From contig OZ024927.1 of the NCBI GenBank assembly GCA_964017235.1, positions 27,857,160 to 27,921,159 on the forward strand: a stretch of 64,000 nt of DNA. Reading direction: 5' to 3'. The DNA is from Sabellastarte sp. h YS-2021 (Eukaryota > Annelida > Polychaeta > Sabellida > Sabellidae). The first letter of the stretch is position 1. The number at the start of each line of letters is the position of its first letter. Under the pieces are notes generated by a model. That model saw only the letters and a list, made by a program, of their open reading frames with translations, did not search any database and was not told where the DNA came from. Below, one piece after another: positions 44,531-57,084 of the stretch. The position numbers and the translations under genes are program-made.

Positions 44531-44929
44531 CCATCCAGATACAATGTGTGAAAACAATACAATGGGGTAAAAAACTCAATGAATAACCTATTTGAAAAGA
44601 TTGCCCTAACTGCAAAACTTCTAAAGATATTTCACATTTACTTCTTCTGTTATTTAGCTACAAATGAGACAAGGAAAGGTTTCCCGCCGCACTACATCAA
44701 AAAGTAGGTGAACAACATATTTGTAAAAAAAACCCTTTAAATTCAACAGTTTTGCTGTTATAAGTGATTTACTCAATGGAAAACCATGAAAGCAGCTATT
44801 ACTCAGTTAGTTATGGACCTACAGCTGTGAAACTTTGCCATGACACAGAACATTAAAAAGTAGCTCAACAACATATTTGACAACAAGATGGCCGCCAAAA
44901 GTGGCGAAAAATGAAATTTTTCCCCTTTG

Positions 44930-47900
44930 CATAGGTGAATGAGTTATTTGAGAAATACTGGCTATCTGCAATACTTCTAGAGATAATTCACATTTACTCA
45001 TTTTGAGTAGGTGAGTAATTATCTACAGGTCTAAAACTTCACCAAGTGAAAGCTCTTCCAAAAGTAGATGAATGAGTTATTTGATAAAAATTGGGTGTCC
45101 GCAATAGTTTTAGAGATAATTCGCATTTACTCATTTTGAGTAAGTGAGTAATTATGTACAGGTCTGAAACTTCACCATGTGAAAGCTCTCCCAAAAGTAG
45201 ATGAATGAGTTATTTGAGAAAAATTGGCTATCTACAATACTTTTAAGAGATAATTCGCATTTACTCATTTTGAGTAGGTGAGTAATTATCTACGGGTCTG
45301 AAACTTCACCATGTGAAAGCTCTCCCAAAAGTAGATGAATGACTTATTTCAGAAAAATTGGCTACCTGCAATACTTTTAGAGATAATTCGCATTTACTCA
45401 TTTTGAGTAGGTGAGTAATTATCTACGGGTCTGAAACTTCACCATGTGAAAGTTCTTCCAAAAGTAGGTGAATGAGTTATTTGAGAAAAATTGGCTATCT
45501 GCAATACTTTTAGCGATAACTCTCATTTACTCATTTTCAGTAGGTGAGTAATTAGCTATGGGTCTGAAACTTCACCATGTGAAAGCTCTTCCAAAAGTAG
45601 ATGAATGTGTTATTTGAGGAAAATTGGCTATCTACAATACTTTTAAGACATAATTCACATTTACTCATTTTGAGTAGGTGAGTAATTATCTACGGGTCTG
45701 AAACTTCACCATGCGAAAGCTCTCCCAAAAGTAGGTGAATGAGTTATTTGAGAAAAATTGGCTATCTGCAATACTTTTAGCAATAATTCGCATTTACTCA
45801 TTTTGAGTAGGTGAATAACTAGCTATGGGTCTGAAACTTCACCATGTGAAAGCTCTTAAAAAAGTAGGTGAATGAGTTATTTGAGAAAAATTGGCTATCT
45901 CCAATACTTTTAGAGATAATTCGCATTTACTCATTTTGAGTAGGTGAATAACTAGCTATGGGTCTGAAACTTCACCAAGTGAAAGCTCTCCCAAAAGTAG
46001 GTGAATGAGTTATTTGAGAAAATTTGGCTATCTGCAATACTTTTCGCGATAATTCGCATTTACTCATTTTCAGTAGGTGAGTAATTAGCTATGGGTCTGA
46101 AACTTCACCAAGTGAAAGCTCTCCCAAAAGTAGGTGAATGAGTTATTTGAGAAAAATTGGCTATCTGCAATACTTTTACAGATAATTCGCATTTACTCAT
46201 TTTCAGTAGGTGAGTAATTAGCTACAGGTCTGAAACTTCACCATGTGAAAGCTATTCCAAAAGTAGATGAATGAGTTATATGAGAAAAATTGGCTATCTG
46301 CAATACTTTCAGAGATAATTCGCATTTACTCATTTTGAGTAGGTGAATAATTTAGCTACGGGTCTGAAACTTCACCAAGTGAAAGCTCTCCCAAAAGTAG
46401 GTGAATGAGTTATTTGAGAAAAACTGGCTATCTGCAATACTTCTAGAGATAATTCGCATTTACTCATTTTGAGTAGGTGAGTAATTAGCTATGGGTGTAA
46501 AACTTCACAATGTGAAAGCTCTTCAAAAGTAGGTGAATGAGTTATTTGAGAAAAATTGGCTATCTGCAATACTTTTACAGATAATTCACATTTACTCATT
46601 TTGAGTAGGTGAGTAATTATCTACAGGTCTAAAACTTCACCAAGTGAAAGCTCTTCCAAAAGTAGATGAATGAGTTATTTGATAAAAATTGGGTGTCCGC
46701 AATAGTTTTAGAGATAATTCGCATTTACTCATTTTGAGTAAGTGAGTAATTATGTACAGGTCTGAAACTTCACCATGTGAAAGCTCTCCCAAAAGTAGAT
46801 GAATGAGTTATTTGAGAAAAATTGGCTATCTACAATACTTTTAAGAGATAATTCGCATTTACTCATTTTGAGTAGGTGAGTAATTATCTACGGGTCTGAA
46901 ACTTCACCATGTGAAAGCTCTCCCAAAAGTAGATGAATGACTTATTTCAGAAAAATTGGCTACCTGCAATACTTTTAGAGATAATTCGCATTTACTCATT
47001 TTGAGTAGGTGAGTAATTATCTACGGGTCTGAAACTTCACCATGTGAAAGTTCTTCCAAAAGTAGGTGAATGAGTTATTTGAGAAAAATTGGCTATCTGC
47101 AATACTTTTAGCGATAACTCTCATTTACTCATTTTCAGTAGGTGAGTAATTAGCTATGGGTCTGAAACTTCACCATGTGAAAGCTCTTCCAAAAGTAGAT
47201 GAATGTGTTATTTGAGGAAAATTGGCTATCTACAATACTTTTAAGAGATAATTCGCATTTACTCATTTTGAGTAGGTGAGTAATTATCTACGGGTCTGAA
47301 ACTTCACCATGCGAAAGCTCTCCCAAAAGTAGATGAATGAGTTATTTGAGAAAAATTGGCTATCTGCAATACTTTTAGCAATAATTCGCATTTACTCATT
47401 TTGAGTAGGTGAATAACTAGCTATGGGTCTGAAACTTCACCATGTGAAAGCTCTTAAAAAAGTAGGTGAATGAGTTATTTGAGAAAAATTGGCTATCTCC
47501 AATACTTTTAGAGATAATTCGCATTTACTCATTTTGAGTAGGTGAGTAATTAGCTATGGGTCTGAAACTTCACCAAGTGAAAGCTCTCCCAAAAGTAGGT
47601 GAATGAGTTATTTGAGAAAAATTGGCTATCTGCAATACTTTTCGCGATAATTCGCATTTACTCATTTTCAGTAGGTGAGTAATTAGCTATGGGTCTGAAA
47701 CTTCACCAAGTGAAAGCTCTCCCAAAAGTAGGTGAATGAGTTATTTGAGAAAAATTGGCTATCTGCAATACTTTTACAGATAATTCGCATTTACTCATTT
47801 TCAGTAGGTGAGTAATTAGCTACAGGTCTGAAACTTCACCATGTGAAAGCTATTCCAAAAGTAGATGAATGAGTTATATGAGAAAAATTGGCTATCTGCA

Positions 47901-48450
47901 ATACTTTCAGAGATAATTCGCATTTACTCATTTTGAGTAGGTGAATAATTTAGCTACGGGTCTGAAACTTCACCAAGTGAAAGCTCTCCCAAAAGTAGGT
48001 GAATGAGTTATTTGAGAAAAACTGGCTATCTGCAATACTTCTAGAGATAATTCGCATTTACTCATTTTGAGTAGGTGAGTAATTAGCTATGGGTGTAAAA
48101 CTTCACAATGTGAAAGCTCTTCAAAAGTAGGTGAATGAGTTATTTGAGAAAAATTGGCTATCTGCAATACTTTTACAGATAATTCGCGTTTACTCATTTT
48201 CAGTAGGTGAGTAATTAGCTACGGGTCTGAAACTTCACCATGTGAAAGCTCTTCCAAAAGTAGATGAATGAGTTATATGAGAAAAATTGGCTATCTGCAA
48301 TACTTTCAGAGATAATTCGCATTTACTCATTTTGAGTAGGTGAATAATTTAGCTACGGGTCTGAAACTTCACCAAGTGAAAGCTCTCCCAAAAGTAGGTG
48401 AATGAGTTATTTGAGAAAAATTGGCTATCTGCAATACTTCTAGAGATAAG
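44930..48450. repeat. 133-bp satellite array 2, about 26 units, with higher-order repeat
   Basis: The same 133-bp unit as array 1. Distinctive unit variants (ttgataaaaattgggtgtcc, gacttatttcagaaaaattg, aatgtgttatttgaggaaaa, gagttatatgagaaaaattg) recur in the same order 1,598 bp apart, about twelve units. The span 45023-46620 is repeated at 46621-48218 with only a handful of differences. The last three units are then repeated again. Confidence 0.92.
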
Positions 48451-48639
48451 CCGCCTGCCAAATATGAAAGAAATGGGGAAAGAAATGTGGACTGTAGGTT
48501 GCCAACAAGTAATATTCCACAATTTAGACATTTTTGTCTACTACAGGCCTAATTTAGACATAAACCCTACAATAGGTAAAGTGCTATTACTTACTCAAAA
48601 GTAGGCCAAAGTTCACCAAACCTTTTTCCCCTTAGCATA

Positions 48640-49745
48640 AGATACCCTTGTACTACCCTGTGGGTCAAAAATTCGCTCGAAATTGCTCTATCTCTTACGG
48701 TTTGCGAGATATTTGTGATTTTTCACATTTTCACTAACAGTAGCAATAAAGTAGCCATTACTCACTTGTACATTGAGCAACAGTTGTGAAACTTAAATAT
48801 GTTACAGTTCACAAAAAAGTAGATGAACAACATATTTGAGAGAAATACTGTAGCTGCAATACTTTTGAAGATGTAAGCCATTTACTCATTATGGTTATCA
48901 TTAAAAATTGAAAAAGTAGCTATTACTCACTTAGCTATGCAGATACACTTGCAAACTACTGACCATGTTGTAGCTGTGAAGAAAGTAGCTGAACATCATA
49001 TTGCAACAAAATTGTGTAGCTGCAATACTTTAGAAGATATAAGCCATTTACTCATTATGGTTATCATTAAAAATTGAAAAAGTAGCTATTACTCACTTAG
49101 CTATGCAGATACACTTGCAAACTACTGACCATGTTGTAGCTGTGAAGAAAGTAGCTGAACATCATATTGCAACAAAATTGTGTAGCTGCAATACTTTATA
49201 AGATATAAGCCATTTACTCATTATGGTTATCATTAAAATTAACAAAGTAGCTATTACTCACTTAGCTATGGAGATACACTTCCAAACTAGGGACCATGTT
49301 GTAGCTGTGGAGATAGTAGCTGAACAACATATTGGAACAAAATTGTGTAGCTGCAATACTTTTGAAGATATAAGCCATTTACTCATTGACAGTTATAAGT
49401 CATATAATGATATTAGGTAAAAGTGCTATTACTCAATCAAAAGTAGGCCAAAGTTCACCAAACCTTTTTCCTTTTAGCATAGGATACTGTTATATTACCC
49501 TGTGGGTCAAAAATTCACTCAAAATTGCTCTATCTCTTACGGTTTGCGAGATATTTGTCATTTTTCACATTTTCACCAAAAGTAGCAATAAAGTAGCCAT
49601 TACTCACTTGTACATCGAGCAACAGTTGTGAAACTTAAATATGTTATAGTTCACAAAAAAGTAGATGAACAACATATTTGAGAGAAATTGTGTAGCTGCA
49701 ATACTTTTGAAGATATAAACCATTTACTCGTTATGGTTATCATTA
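48640..49745. repeat. ~165-bp tandem array
   Basis: Near-identical units around 48877, 49042 and 49206 with agccatttactcattatggt, aagtagctattactcactta, gcaaactactgaccatgttg and acaaaattgtgtagctgcaa. They are bordered by pieces of the 169-bp-like unit (ccctgtgggtcaaaaattcg, ctatctcttacggtttgcga) at 48655 and 49497. Confidence 0.85.
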
Positions 49746-50560
49746 ACAAGAGGAGAGTGCCCGTGAACGGGCACTGTGTCAGCTGACAGAGTGTTTTTGA
49801 TTTGTGAAGGTGATTAGAGGACAGAATAATTATCAGGAAATTCCGAAGCTGACAGAAGAAAAGGATAAAAAAGTTGTGCCCTGTAAATGGTATTATGAAG
49901 GAAAATAACAAGGTAATTGTTTAAGTGTAAAAAATAGGTTAAAACATATTTAAAGAAATACTACAAATGCAATATCCTCGTTCGACCTTGAAGAAGGGGT
50001 CCAAGGTCAAACCACACAAATACATTCCCAGCCCATGATTTCCTATGGTTTACCATCCCAAACCTCTAGGACCAATTATAAATGAGTTATAAGCACTTTT
50101 AAGCTTGGCTGTCCTCATTTGACCTTGAAGGAGGGGTCCAAAGGTCAAATCTGACCATACCAAAAGATTTCGAGCCAATGATTTCCTATGGCCATCCCAA
50201 ATCTCTTTCACCAATAATAAGCGAGTTGTAGGCACTTTCAATTTTTGCTATCCTCATTTGACCTTGAAGGAGGGATCCAAGGTCAAATCGGACCATATCA
50301 ACAGATTCACAGCCCATGATTTCCTGTCTGTTTACCATCCCAAACCTCTGGGACCAATAATAAGCGAGTTATAAGCACTTTTAAGTTTGGCTATCCTTGT
50401 TTGACCTTGAAGGAGGGGTCATTGAAGGTCAAATCTGACCACACCAAAAGATTCCCACCCCATGATTTCCTACAGGTTGGTTTATCATCCCAAACCTCTA
50501 GGATCAATAATAAGGGAGATATAAGCACTTTTCATGACTGACAAAAAACACCTGTGGCGG
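49746..50560. mobile_element. Palindrome-headed element with ~139-bp tandem core
   Basis: The left end aacaagaggagagtgcccgt forms a stem agtgcccg-tgaa-cgggcact (49756-49775). About 200 bases later a fourfold repeat begins, of tcatttgaccttgaaggagg, catgatttcctatggtttac and gaccaataataagcgagtta, at 49976, 50112, 50251 and 50394. Same design as the Helentron-like families; the right end is not clear. A related single unit is at 8460-8600. Confidence 0.5.
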
Positions 50561-50699
50561 CCATCTTGTTTCTCAAAATGAGGCCAAAAATATTCCCAGA
50601 CAACATTTTATGGTTATTAATATATACTGCAAACTTAAGAAAGCTAGCTATAATATTTGTTTTCATCAGAGCAGTAATGGTGAAATCTCTCTCTACACA

Positions 50700-51850
50700 C
50701 TGCGGCTATCCAGTGGATACAATGATTTACTCAACAGTGAGAACCTGAAAGTAGCTATTGCTCAGCTATGCCATGACATAGAGGTCTGCAATTTCACTAT
50801 GTTATAGCTGACCAAAAATTCTGTGAATAACATATTTAACAAATTACTCTAAATGTAATAGTTTTCAAGTTACAACTGATTTACTCAACAGTGAGAACCT
50901 CAAAGGAACTATTACTCAGCTATGCAATGAGCTACATGTCTGAAATTTTACTATGTTATAGCTAACCCAAAAGTAGGTGAACAACATATTTAAGCAAACT
51001 ACTGTAAATGCAATAGTTTTCAAGCTACAACTGATTTACTCAATAGTGAGAACCTGAAAATAGCTATTGCTCCACTATGCCATGAGCTATAGGTCTGTAA
51101 TTTCACTATGTTATAGCTGACCCAAAAGTAGGTGAACAATATATTTTAACAAAATACTCCAAATGCAATATTTTTCAAGTTATAGCTGATTTACTCAACA
51201 GTCAGTACCTGAGAATAGCTATTGCTCAGTTGTGCCATGAGCTATAGGTCTATAATTTCACTATGTTATAGCTGACCCAAAAGTAGCTGAATAACATATT
51301 TGCACAAATTTCTGTAAATGCAATAGTTTTCCAATTATAACTGATTTACTCAACAGTGATAACCTAAAAGTAGCTATTACTCAGCTATGCCATGAGCTAC
51401 AGGTCTGAAATTTTACTATGTTATAGCTGACCCAAAAGTAGCTGAATAACATATTTATACGAAATTCTCTAAATGCAATAGTTTTCAAGTTATAACTGAT
51501 TTACTCAACAGTGATAACCTAAAAGTAGCTATTACTCAGCTATGCCATGAGCTACAGGTCTGAAATTTCACTATGTTATAGCTGGCCCAAAAGTAGCTGA
51601 ATAACATATTTATACGAAATTCTCTAAATGCAATAGTTTTTAAGTTACAAGTGATTTCACTCATAATGGAAGTTACTGAAAAGCCCAAAAGTAGCTATTA
51701 CTCACTTACTTAGCTATTGAGACAGACACCCAACTTACTCACCATATTGTAGCTATGAAAAAAGTAGCTGAACAACATATTTTCACAAAATGCTGTAAAT
51801 GCAACACTTTTGAAGTTATAAGTGATTTAGTGCATGATTTCATGAATTTT
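50700..51850. repeat. ~155-bp tandem array
   Basis: Six or seven units of atagctgacccaaaagtagg, gaacaacatatttaagcaaa, aatgcaatagttttcaagtt, tgatttactcaacagtgaga and gtagctattactcagctatg. The ttatagctga words fall at 51111, 51266, 51421 and 51576, a 155-bp period. Confidence 0.9.
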
Positions 51851-52200
51851 AATGCATTAAAAATTATTAAAAAAATTTATTAAAAAAAAATTAAGACAGA
51901 TCCAGGTCTCATACTCACACAAGAGAATCTACCTCTGGCGTAGACATATATGCAAGATATGAGAGAAATCCCTGCAATAGTCACTGAGAAAATTGTGATA
52001 AAAAGTTGAAATTTTCACACTTTTGGTGGGGGTACCCCCCTTGTAATGTCTCTAGCAAACAGACGAACAGACAGATTTGCATGCCTTGAACAATTTTTCA
52101 TCCTCGATAGATAAGGTATCTTTTAAAAAAAACAGCATGTCTCTAGGCCTTGTAGTTTTGGAGAAGAAGTTGTTCACGCGGATGCCCACGCCGCAGAGTG
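51850..52200. other. Short AT-rich linker, no gene
   Basis: It includes a ttaaaaattattaaaaaaatt stretch also seen at 55620-55660, and a word gggggtacccccctt. No coding or RNA feature is supported. Confidence 0.4.
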
Positions 52201-53450
52201 ATGACATAATTGAAGAAGTAGCTATTACTCACTTAGCTATGGAGATACACTTGAGTGATGACATAATTGAGTGATGACATAATTGAAGAAGTAGCTATTA
52301 CTCACTTAGCTATGGTCCGATACACTTGCAAACTACTGACCATGTTGTAGCTGTGGAGAAAGTAGCTGAACAACATATTGGAACAAAATTGTGTAGCCGC
52401 AATACTTTTGAAGATATAAGCCATTTTCTCATTGACAGTTATAAGTCATATAATGATATTAGGTAAAAGTGCTATTACTCACTCAAAAGTAGGCCAAAGT
52501 TCACCAAACCTTTTTCCTTTTAGCATAGAATGCTGTTGTATTACCCTGTGGGTCAAAAATTCGTAGCCATTACTCACTTGTACATTGAGCAACAGTTGTG
52601 AAACTTAAATATGTTACAGTTCACAAAAAAGTAGATGAACAACTTATTTGAGAGAAATTGTGTAGCTGCAATACTTTTGAAGATATAAGGCATTTACTCA
52701 TTATGGTTATCATTAAAAATTGACAAAGTAGCTATTACTCACTTAGCTATGGAGATACACTTCCAAACTACTGACCATGTTGTAGCTGTGGAGATAGTAG
52801 CTGAACAACATATTGGAACAAAATTGTGTAGCTGCAATACTTTTGAAGATATAAGCCATTTACTCATTATGGTTATCATCAAAGTAGCTATTACTCAGTT
52901 AGCTATGGAGTTACAGCTGTGAAAATTCACAATACAGTATATCCCAAAGGTAGATGAACAACATATTCGACAAAAATCCTCTATATTCAATAGTTTTTGA
53001 GTTATAAGTGACTTGCTCAATGGTCAAATGTTAAACTTAGTGTAGCTATTACTCAGCTAGCTATGGTGCTACACCTTGGAAACCTCACCATGATATAGTA
53101 CATGAAGGAGTTGTTCAACAACATATTTCAGGCCAATATTGTAAGTAACAGTTACAAAGACAAAATCAACTTACTCATTTTGCTCATTGTTAATAACAGA
53201 AAATAGCTATTACTCACTTAGCTATCAAGATAGACCCCTAAAAATGGTACCATCTTGTAGGCATGGAGAAAGTAGCTGAAGAACGTATTTTACAGAAACA
53301 CTCTAAATGCAATCGTTTTGGAGTTATGAGCACTTTACTCAAAGTAGCCACCATTGCTATTACTCACTTAGCTATGGTCCTAGGTCTGAAATAACAGCAT
53401 CAAATGAAAGGACATAAGCAATAAGGTCATAAAAAACATTGAAAAGGCCA
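52200..53450. repeat. ~165-bp tandem array, second block
   Basis: Relatives of 48640-49745 with attactcacttagctatgga, accatgttgtagctgtggag and gaacaacatattggaacaaa, plus diverged units to 53400. A short duplication, gagtgatgacataattga, occurs three times between 52196 and 52286. Confidence 0.8.
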
Positions 53451-53509
53451 AGGAGAAACAACCAGTGTGATGTACAGCCCTTTATACTTTATAAAACTCC
53501 ATAACACAC

Positions 53510-53572
53510 GAACACACGCACGGAATGCGTTTATAATCTCCCGCCCGGCGGGCCGGCGGGAGATAAAAATAG
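53510..53572. other. Palindromic element end, ctcccgcc-ggcgggag
   Basis: cacgaacacacgcacggaat, then ataatctcccgcc...ggcgggagat. The stem atctcccgcc/ggcgggagat matches similar ends at 55430-55455 and 62455-62490. Likely the right terminus of another Helentron-like family whose core is the tagctattactca arrays. Confidence 0.5.
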
Positions 53573-53784
53573 CTATTACTCATTTATTATATATGCAATG
53601 GAGCTCAAACTGTATCATCTTATAGCTAAGGACAAAATAGCTGAACAACACATTTTAGCAAAATACTCTAACTGCAATAGTTTTGGAGTTACAAAGGCTT
53701 TACTCATTAGTAAAAATTTTATAATAGCTATTACCTAGCTATTCAATGTGCAATGGGTCTGAAACTTTACTATGCGATAGCTTA

Positions 53785-54740
53785 TCAACAAGAGGGTCAG
53801 AGATGCCCCAAGCGGCAGGTTGCGCAGGAAATATTGACAGACAAACGGACAAAAAATGGACAAACGAAGAGACGGAAGTAGACCGATTTCCAAATCAACC
53901 TGGCTATGATGATCTCACTGTCAAGTTTGAATTCGATTGGACAAATAATTTTTTCGAGCAAGAGTCCAGAAATGAAAATGTTGACCCACAAACAGACGGA
54001 CAGAGTTACACCAATTTCGAAAGCAATCTAGCTATGATGGTGATCTATCTCCCTGTCAAGTTTGAATTCGATTGGACAAAGTATTTTTGAGTTAGAGTCC
54101 GGAAGCGGAAATGTTGATGGACAAACAAGACAAAAAACAGACAAACGACCAGACGGAATTACACCAATTTCGAAAGCAACTTAACTATGATGGTGATCTA
54201 CCTCCCTGTCAAGTTTGAATTCGATTGGACAAAGTGTTTTCGAGTTAGAGTCCGGAAATGGAAATGTTGACAGATAATCGGACAAAAACGGACAAACGAA
54301 AGGATGGAATTAAACCAATCTCGAAAGGAACCTAGCTAGGATGGTGATCTACCTTCCTGTCATTTAGTATCAAGTTTGAATTCGACTGAACAAAGCGTTT
54401 TCGAGTTAGAGTCCGGAAACGGAAATGTTGACGGACAGAAAGAAACAGACGGAATTACACCAATCTCGAAAGGAACCTAGCTATGATGGTGAGTTGAATA
54501 AAGCGTTTTTGAGTTGGAGTCAGGAAACGGACATGTTGACGGACAAACAGACAAAAAACGTACAAAGGAATGGGCAGAATAACCAATTTTGAAAGGAACC
54601 TAGCTATGAGGGTGATGTATGTCCCTGTCAAGTTTGAATTCGATTGGACAAAGCGTTTTTCAGTTAGCGTCCGGAAATGAAAAAGGTGGATGGACGGACA
54701 GACAGACGGACATCAGACACATCAATCTAATAGGCCGGTT
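53785..54740. repeat. gacggacaaacgg tandem array, about 6 units
   Basis: Headed by caagagggtcagagatgccc. Units contain caatttcgaaagcaacttag, tgatggtgatctatctccct, gtcaagtttgaattcgattg and gagttagagtccggaaatgg, then gacggacaaacggacaaa. Unit length is near 130-160 bp and irregular. Confidence 0.85.
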
Positions 54741-55660
54741 GATAACTAGATGAATAACATCTCCAAAAAGATTTGCCTAACTTTAATACTTTTGAAGACA
54801 TCTGACATTTACTTCTGTCATTATTTTGGTACAAATAACAAAATAGCTATTACTCACTTATGGCATGCAATAGAACTCCAAACTTATAATATGCCATCTT
54901 ACAGCTGAGGACAAAGTAGCTGAACAACATATTTTAGGAAAATACTCCAACTGCAAGAGTTTCAGAGTTATAAAGGCTTTACTCAACAGTCAGAATTTCA
55001 AAGTAGCTATTACTCAGCTACACAAGGTGGAACAGGTCTGAAACTTTACTATGTGATAGCTTACCAAAGAGTAAATGGATAACATATTTGAAAACATTTC
55101 CCTAACTTTAATACTTTTGAAGATATTTACTTCTTTCATTATTTTGCTACAGATAAGAAAATAGCTATTACTCACTTATGGCATGCAATAGAACTCCCAA
55201 CTATGTACCATCTTATAGCTAAGGACAAACTGCAATACTTTTGGAGTTATGGGTCCCTTACTCAAAGTAGCTAAAATTGCTATTACTCACTTATCTTTAG
55301 GCCTAAGTCCACAAAACCCAAAAATTTTCAAGGGCGTGAAAATTCATTAGGACAATCAATTGACAAATAATCTGTAGCAGTTTTGGAGAAATCTGTGTGA
55401 CACACTAACACACACATACAGGATGCATTTATAATCTCCTGGGCTTTAGCCCGGCGGAAGAAACATATAACTGAAAAAAAAAAAACAAGCATTCTGACGC
55501 ATGCATTTATCTCCCGCCATATAAATTAGATGTACTAAAGATAACATATTTTAACAAGGTGCTCTAAATGTAATACTTTTCAAGTTATAATTGATTTAGT
55601 GCATGATTTCATGAATTTTAATCCATTAAAAATTATTTAAAAAATTCATTAAAAAAATTT
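54740..55660. repeat. Diverged relatives of the 321-bp unit and palindromic ends
   Basis: 54760-55300 holds about two units like those at 60420-62270 (aaatagctattactcactta, tggcatgcaatagaactcca). 55350-55455 ends with atctcctgggctttagcccggcgg. 55500 has a further atctcccgcc scrap. Confidence 0.7.
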
Positions 55661-56438
55661 AGCATGTGAAAGCTCTCCAAAATGTAGGTTAATGAGTTAT
55701 TTGAGAAATATTGGCTATCTGCAATACTTTTAGTGATAATTAGGGATGGGTCGGTAGTTCCGGTATCTCGGTATCGAGAGCATTTTACTGAAATACCGTG
55801 ATGAAATTTTACAACCGCCACTTCGCTTGTTAGCACATATAATGGAAGGAAGAGTTAAAATATTAGAAACATACTCAAAATCTGAAGAAATTATAAGCTT
55901 TCCTCCCCAATTTTCATGCATTTGTAGACTTTATACAGTACTATCGATTACGTTGAGCAGAACTGCCATGTTTAGGTTATGACAATTTATAACCTCAGTT
56001 TCGCTTGTCAGCTTATATAACTGAAGGAAAACTTAAAATATTGGGAACAAACAAGAAATCTGAAGAAATTATAAACTTTTATCTCGTATTTCACACATTT
56101 GATCACTTTTATTGTGATGTCGTGAAGAGGAAACATCCATGTTTGTTTGGGGTTTACTAAAACGCGGAATCCCGGAATCGGTACGGTTTTGCATTGGTGA
56201 CCTCCCGATGTACATATTTTTCATACCGACCCATCCCTAGTGATAATAGGCAGTTACTCATTTTGAGTAGGTGAATAATTAGCTATGGGTCTGAAACTTC
56301 ACCAAGTGAAAGCTCTTCCAAAAGTAGGTGAATGAGTTATTTAAGAAAAATTGGATATCCCCAATACTTTTAGGGATAATTCACATTAGCTATGGGTCTG
56401 AAAATTCACCAATTGAAAGCTCTCCAAAATGTATGTGA
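55660..56438. repeat. 133-bp satellite units interrupted by a hAT-like element
   Basis: A unit beginning gtgaaagctctccaaaatgt is broken at 55740 and resumes at 56240. Two further units follow to 56438, where the family A copy 2 insertion begins. The array resumes at 59180. Confidence 0.85.
55741..56239. mobile_element. Non-autonomous hAT-like DNA transposon (499 bp)
   Basis: 16-bp terminal inverted repeats: tagggatgggtcggta at 55741-55756 and taccgacccatcccta at 56224-56239. Perfect 8-bp target duplication gtgataat at 55733-55740 and 56240-56247. An 8-bp duplication and a YAGGG-type terminus are the marks of the hAT superfamily. No transposase is encoded. Inside is a partial duplication (taatggaaggaagagttaaa / aactgaaggaaaacttaaaa). 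Confidence 0.92.
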
Positions 56439-57084
56439 ACTAGAGGATCGCTCGCAAAAAAAAAAGATAATGTTTTTGCATAGCAAAAACAAAGCGTCCC
56501 GAAAAGGATATAAAGGTGAGTGCTAAAGTATTAAGAAAATGCTTCGTTTCTAGCCTTATACTGTTGTGGCAACCAAAGTCAGCGCAGTCTGCTCTATCTA
56601 GCACGGTTTTCAAGATATAAGCATTTTTGTGTTTTGCAAAAAAATAAAAAAATGTCCGCTATATTTGGCGAGACAAAAATATTTTGAAAATTGGCATGGC
56701 TACTCTGCAGAGATACCCAGCAGGTCCAAAATTTTGTTGAGTTCACTCCATATAGCACGGTTTTCGAGATATAAGCATTTTTGTGTTTTGCAAAAACTTT
56801 GAAAATTCAAAATGGCCACCATTTTTGGGGAGACAATAATTTTTGTCAAGACCACTGCCGTGGTGTGTATTTCCCGCCGAGCATTAAAGCAGAAGAAATA
56901 GCTTTTCCGAGATATTCACAATTTTTCATTTTCGTGTGTGAAAGGTCTTCCAAAAGTAGGTGAATGAGTTATTTGAGAAAAATTGGCTATCTGCAATACT
57001 TTTTGAGATGATTCACATTTACTCATTTTCAGTAAGCGAGTAATTAGCTACAGGTCTGGAACTTCACCATGTGTTTTTTGTGTT

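Noticed and set aside
44930-48450. Centromeric satellite
   Set aside because: A higher-order pattern is present, but the array is only 3.5 kb and the same unit is scattered inside transposable elements; nothing else points to a centromere.
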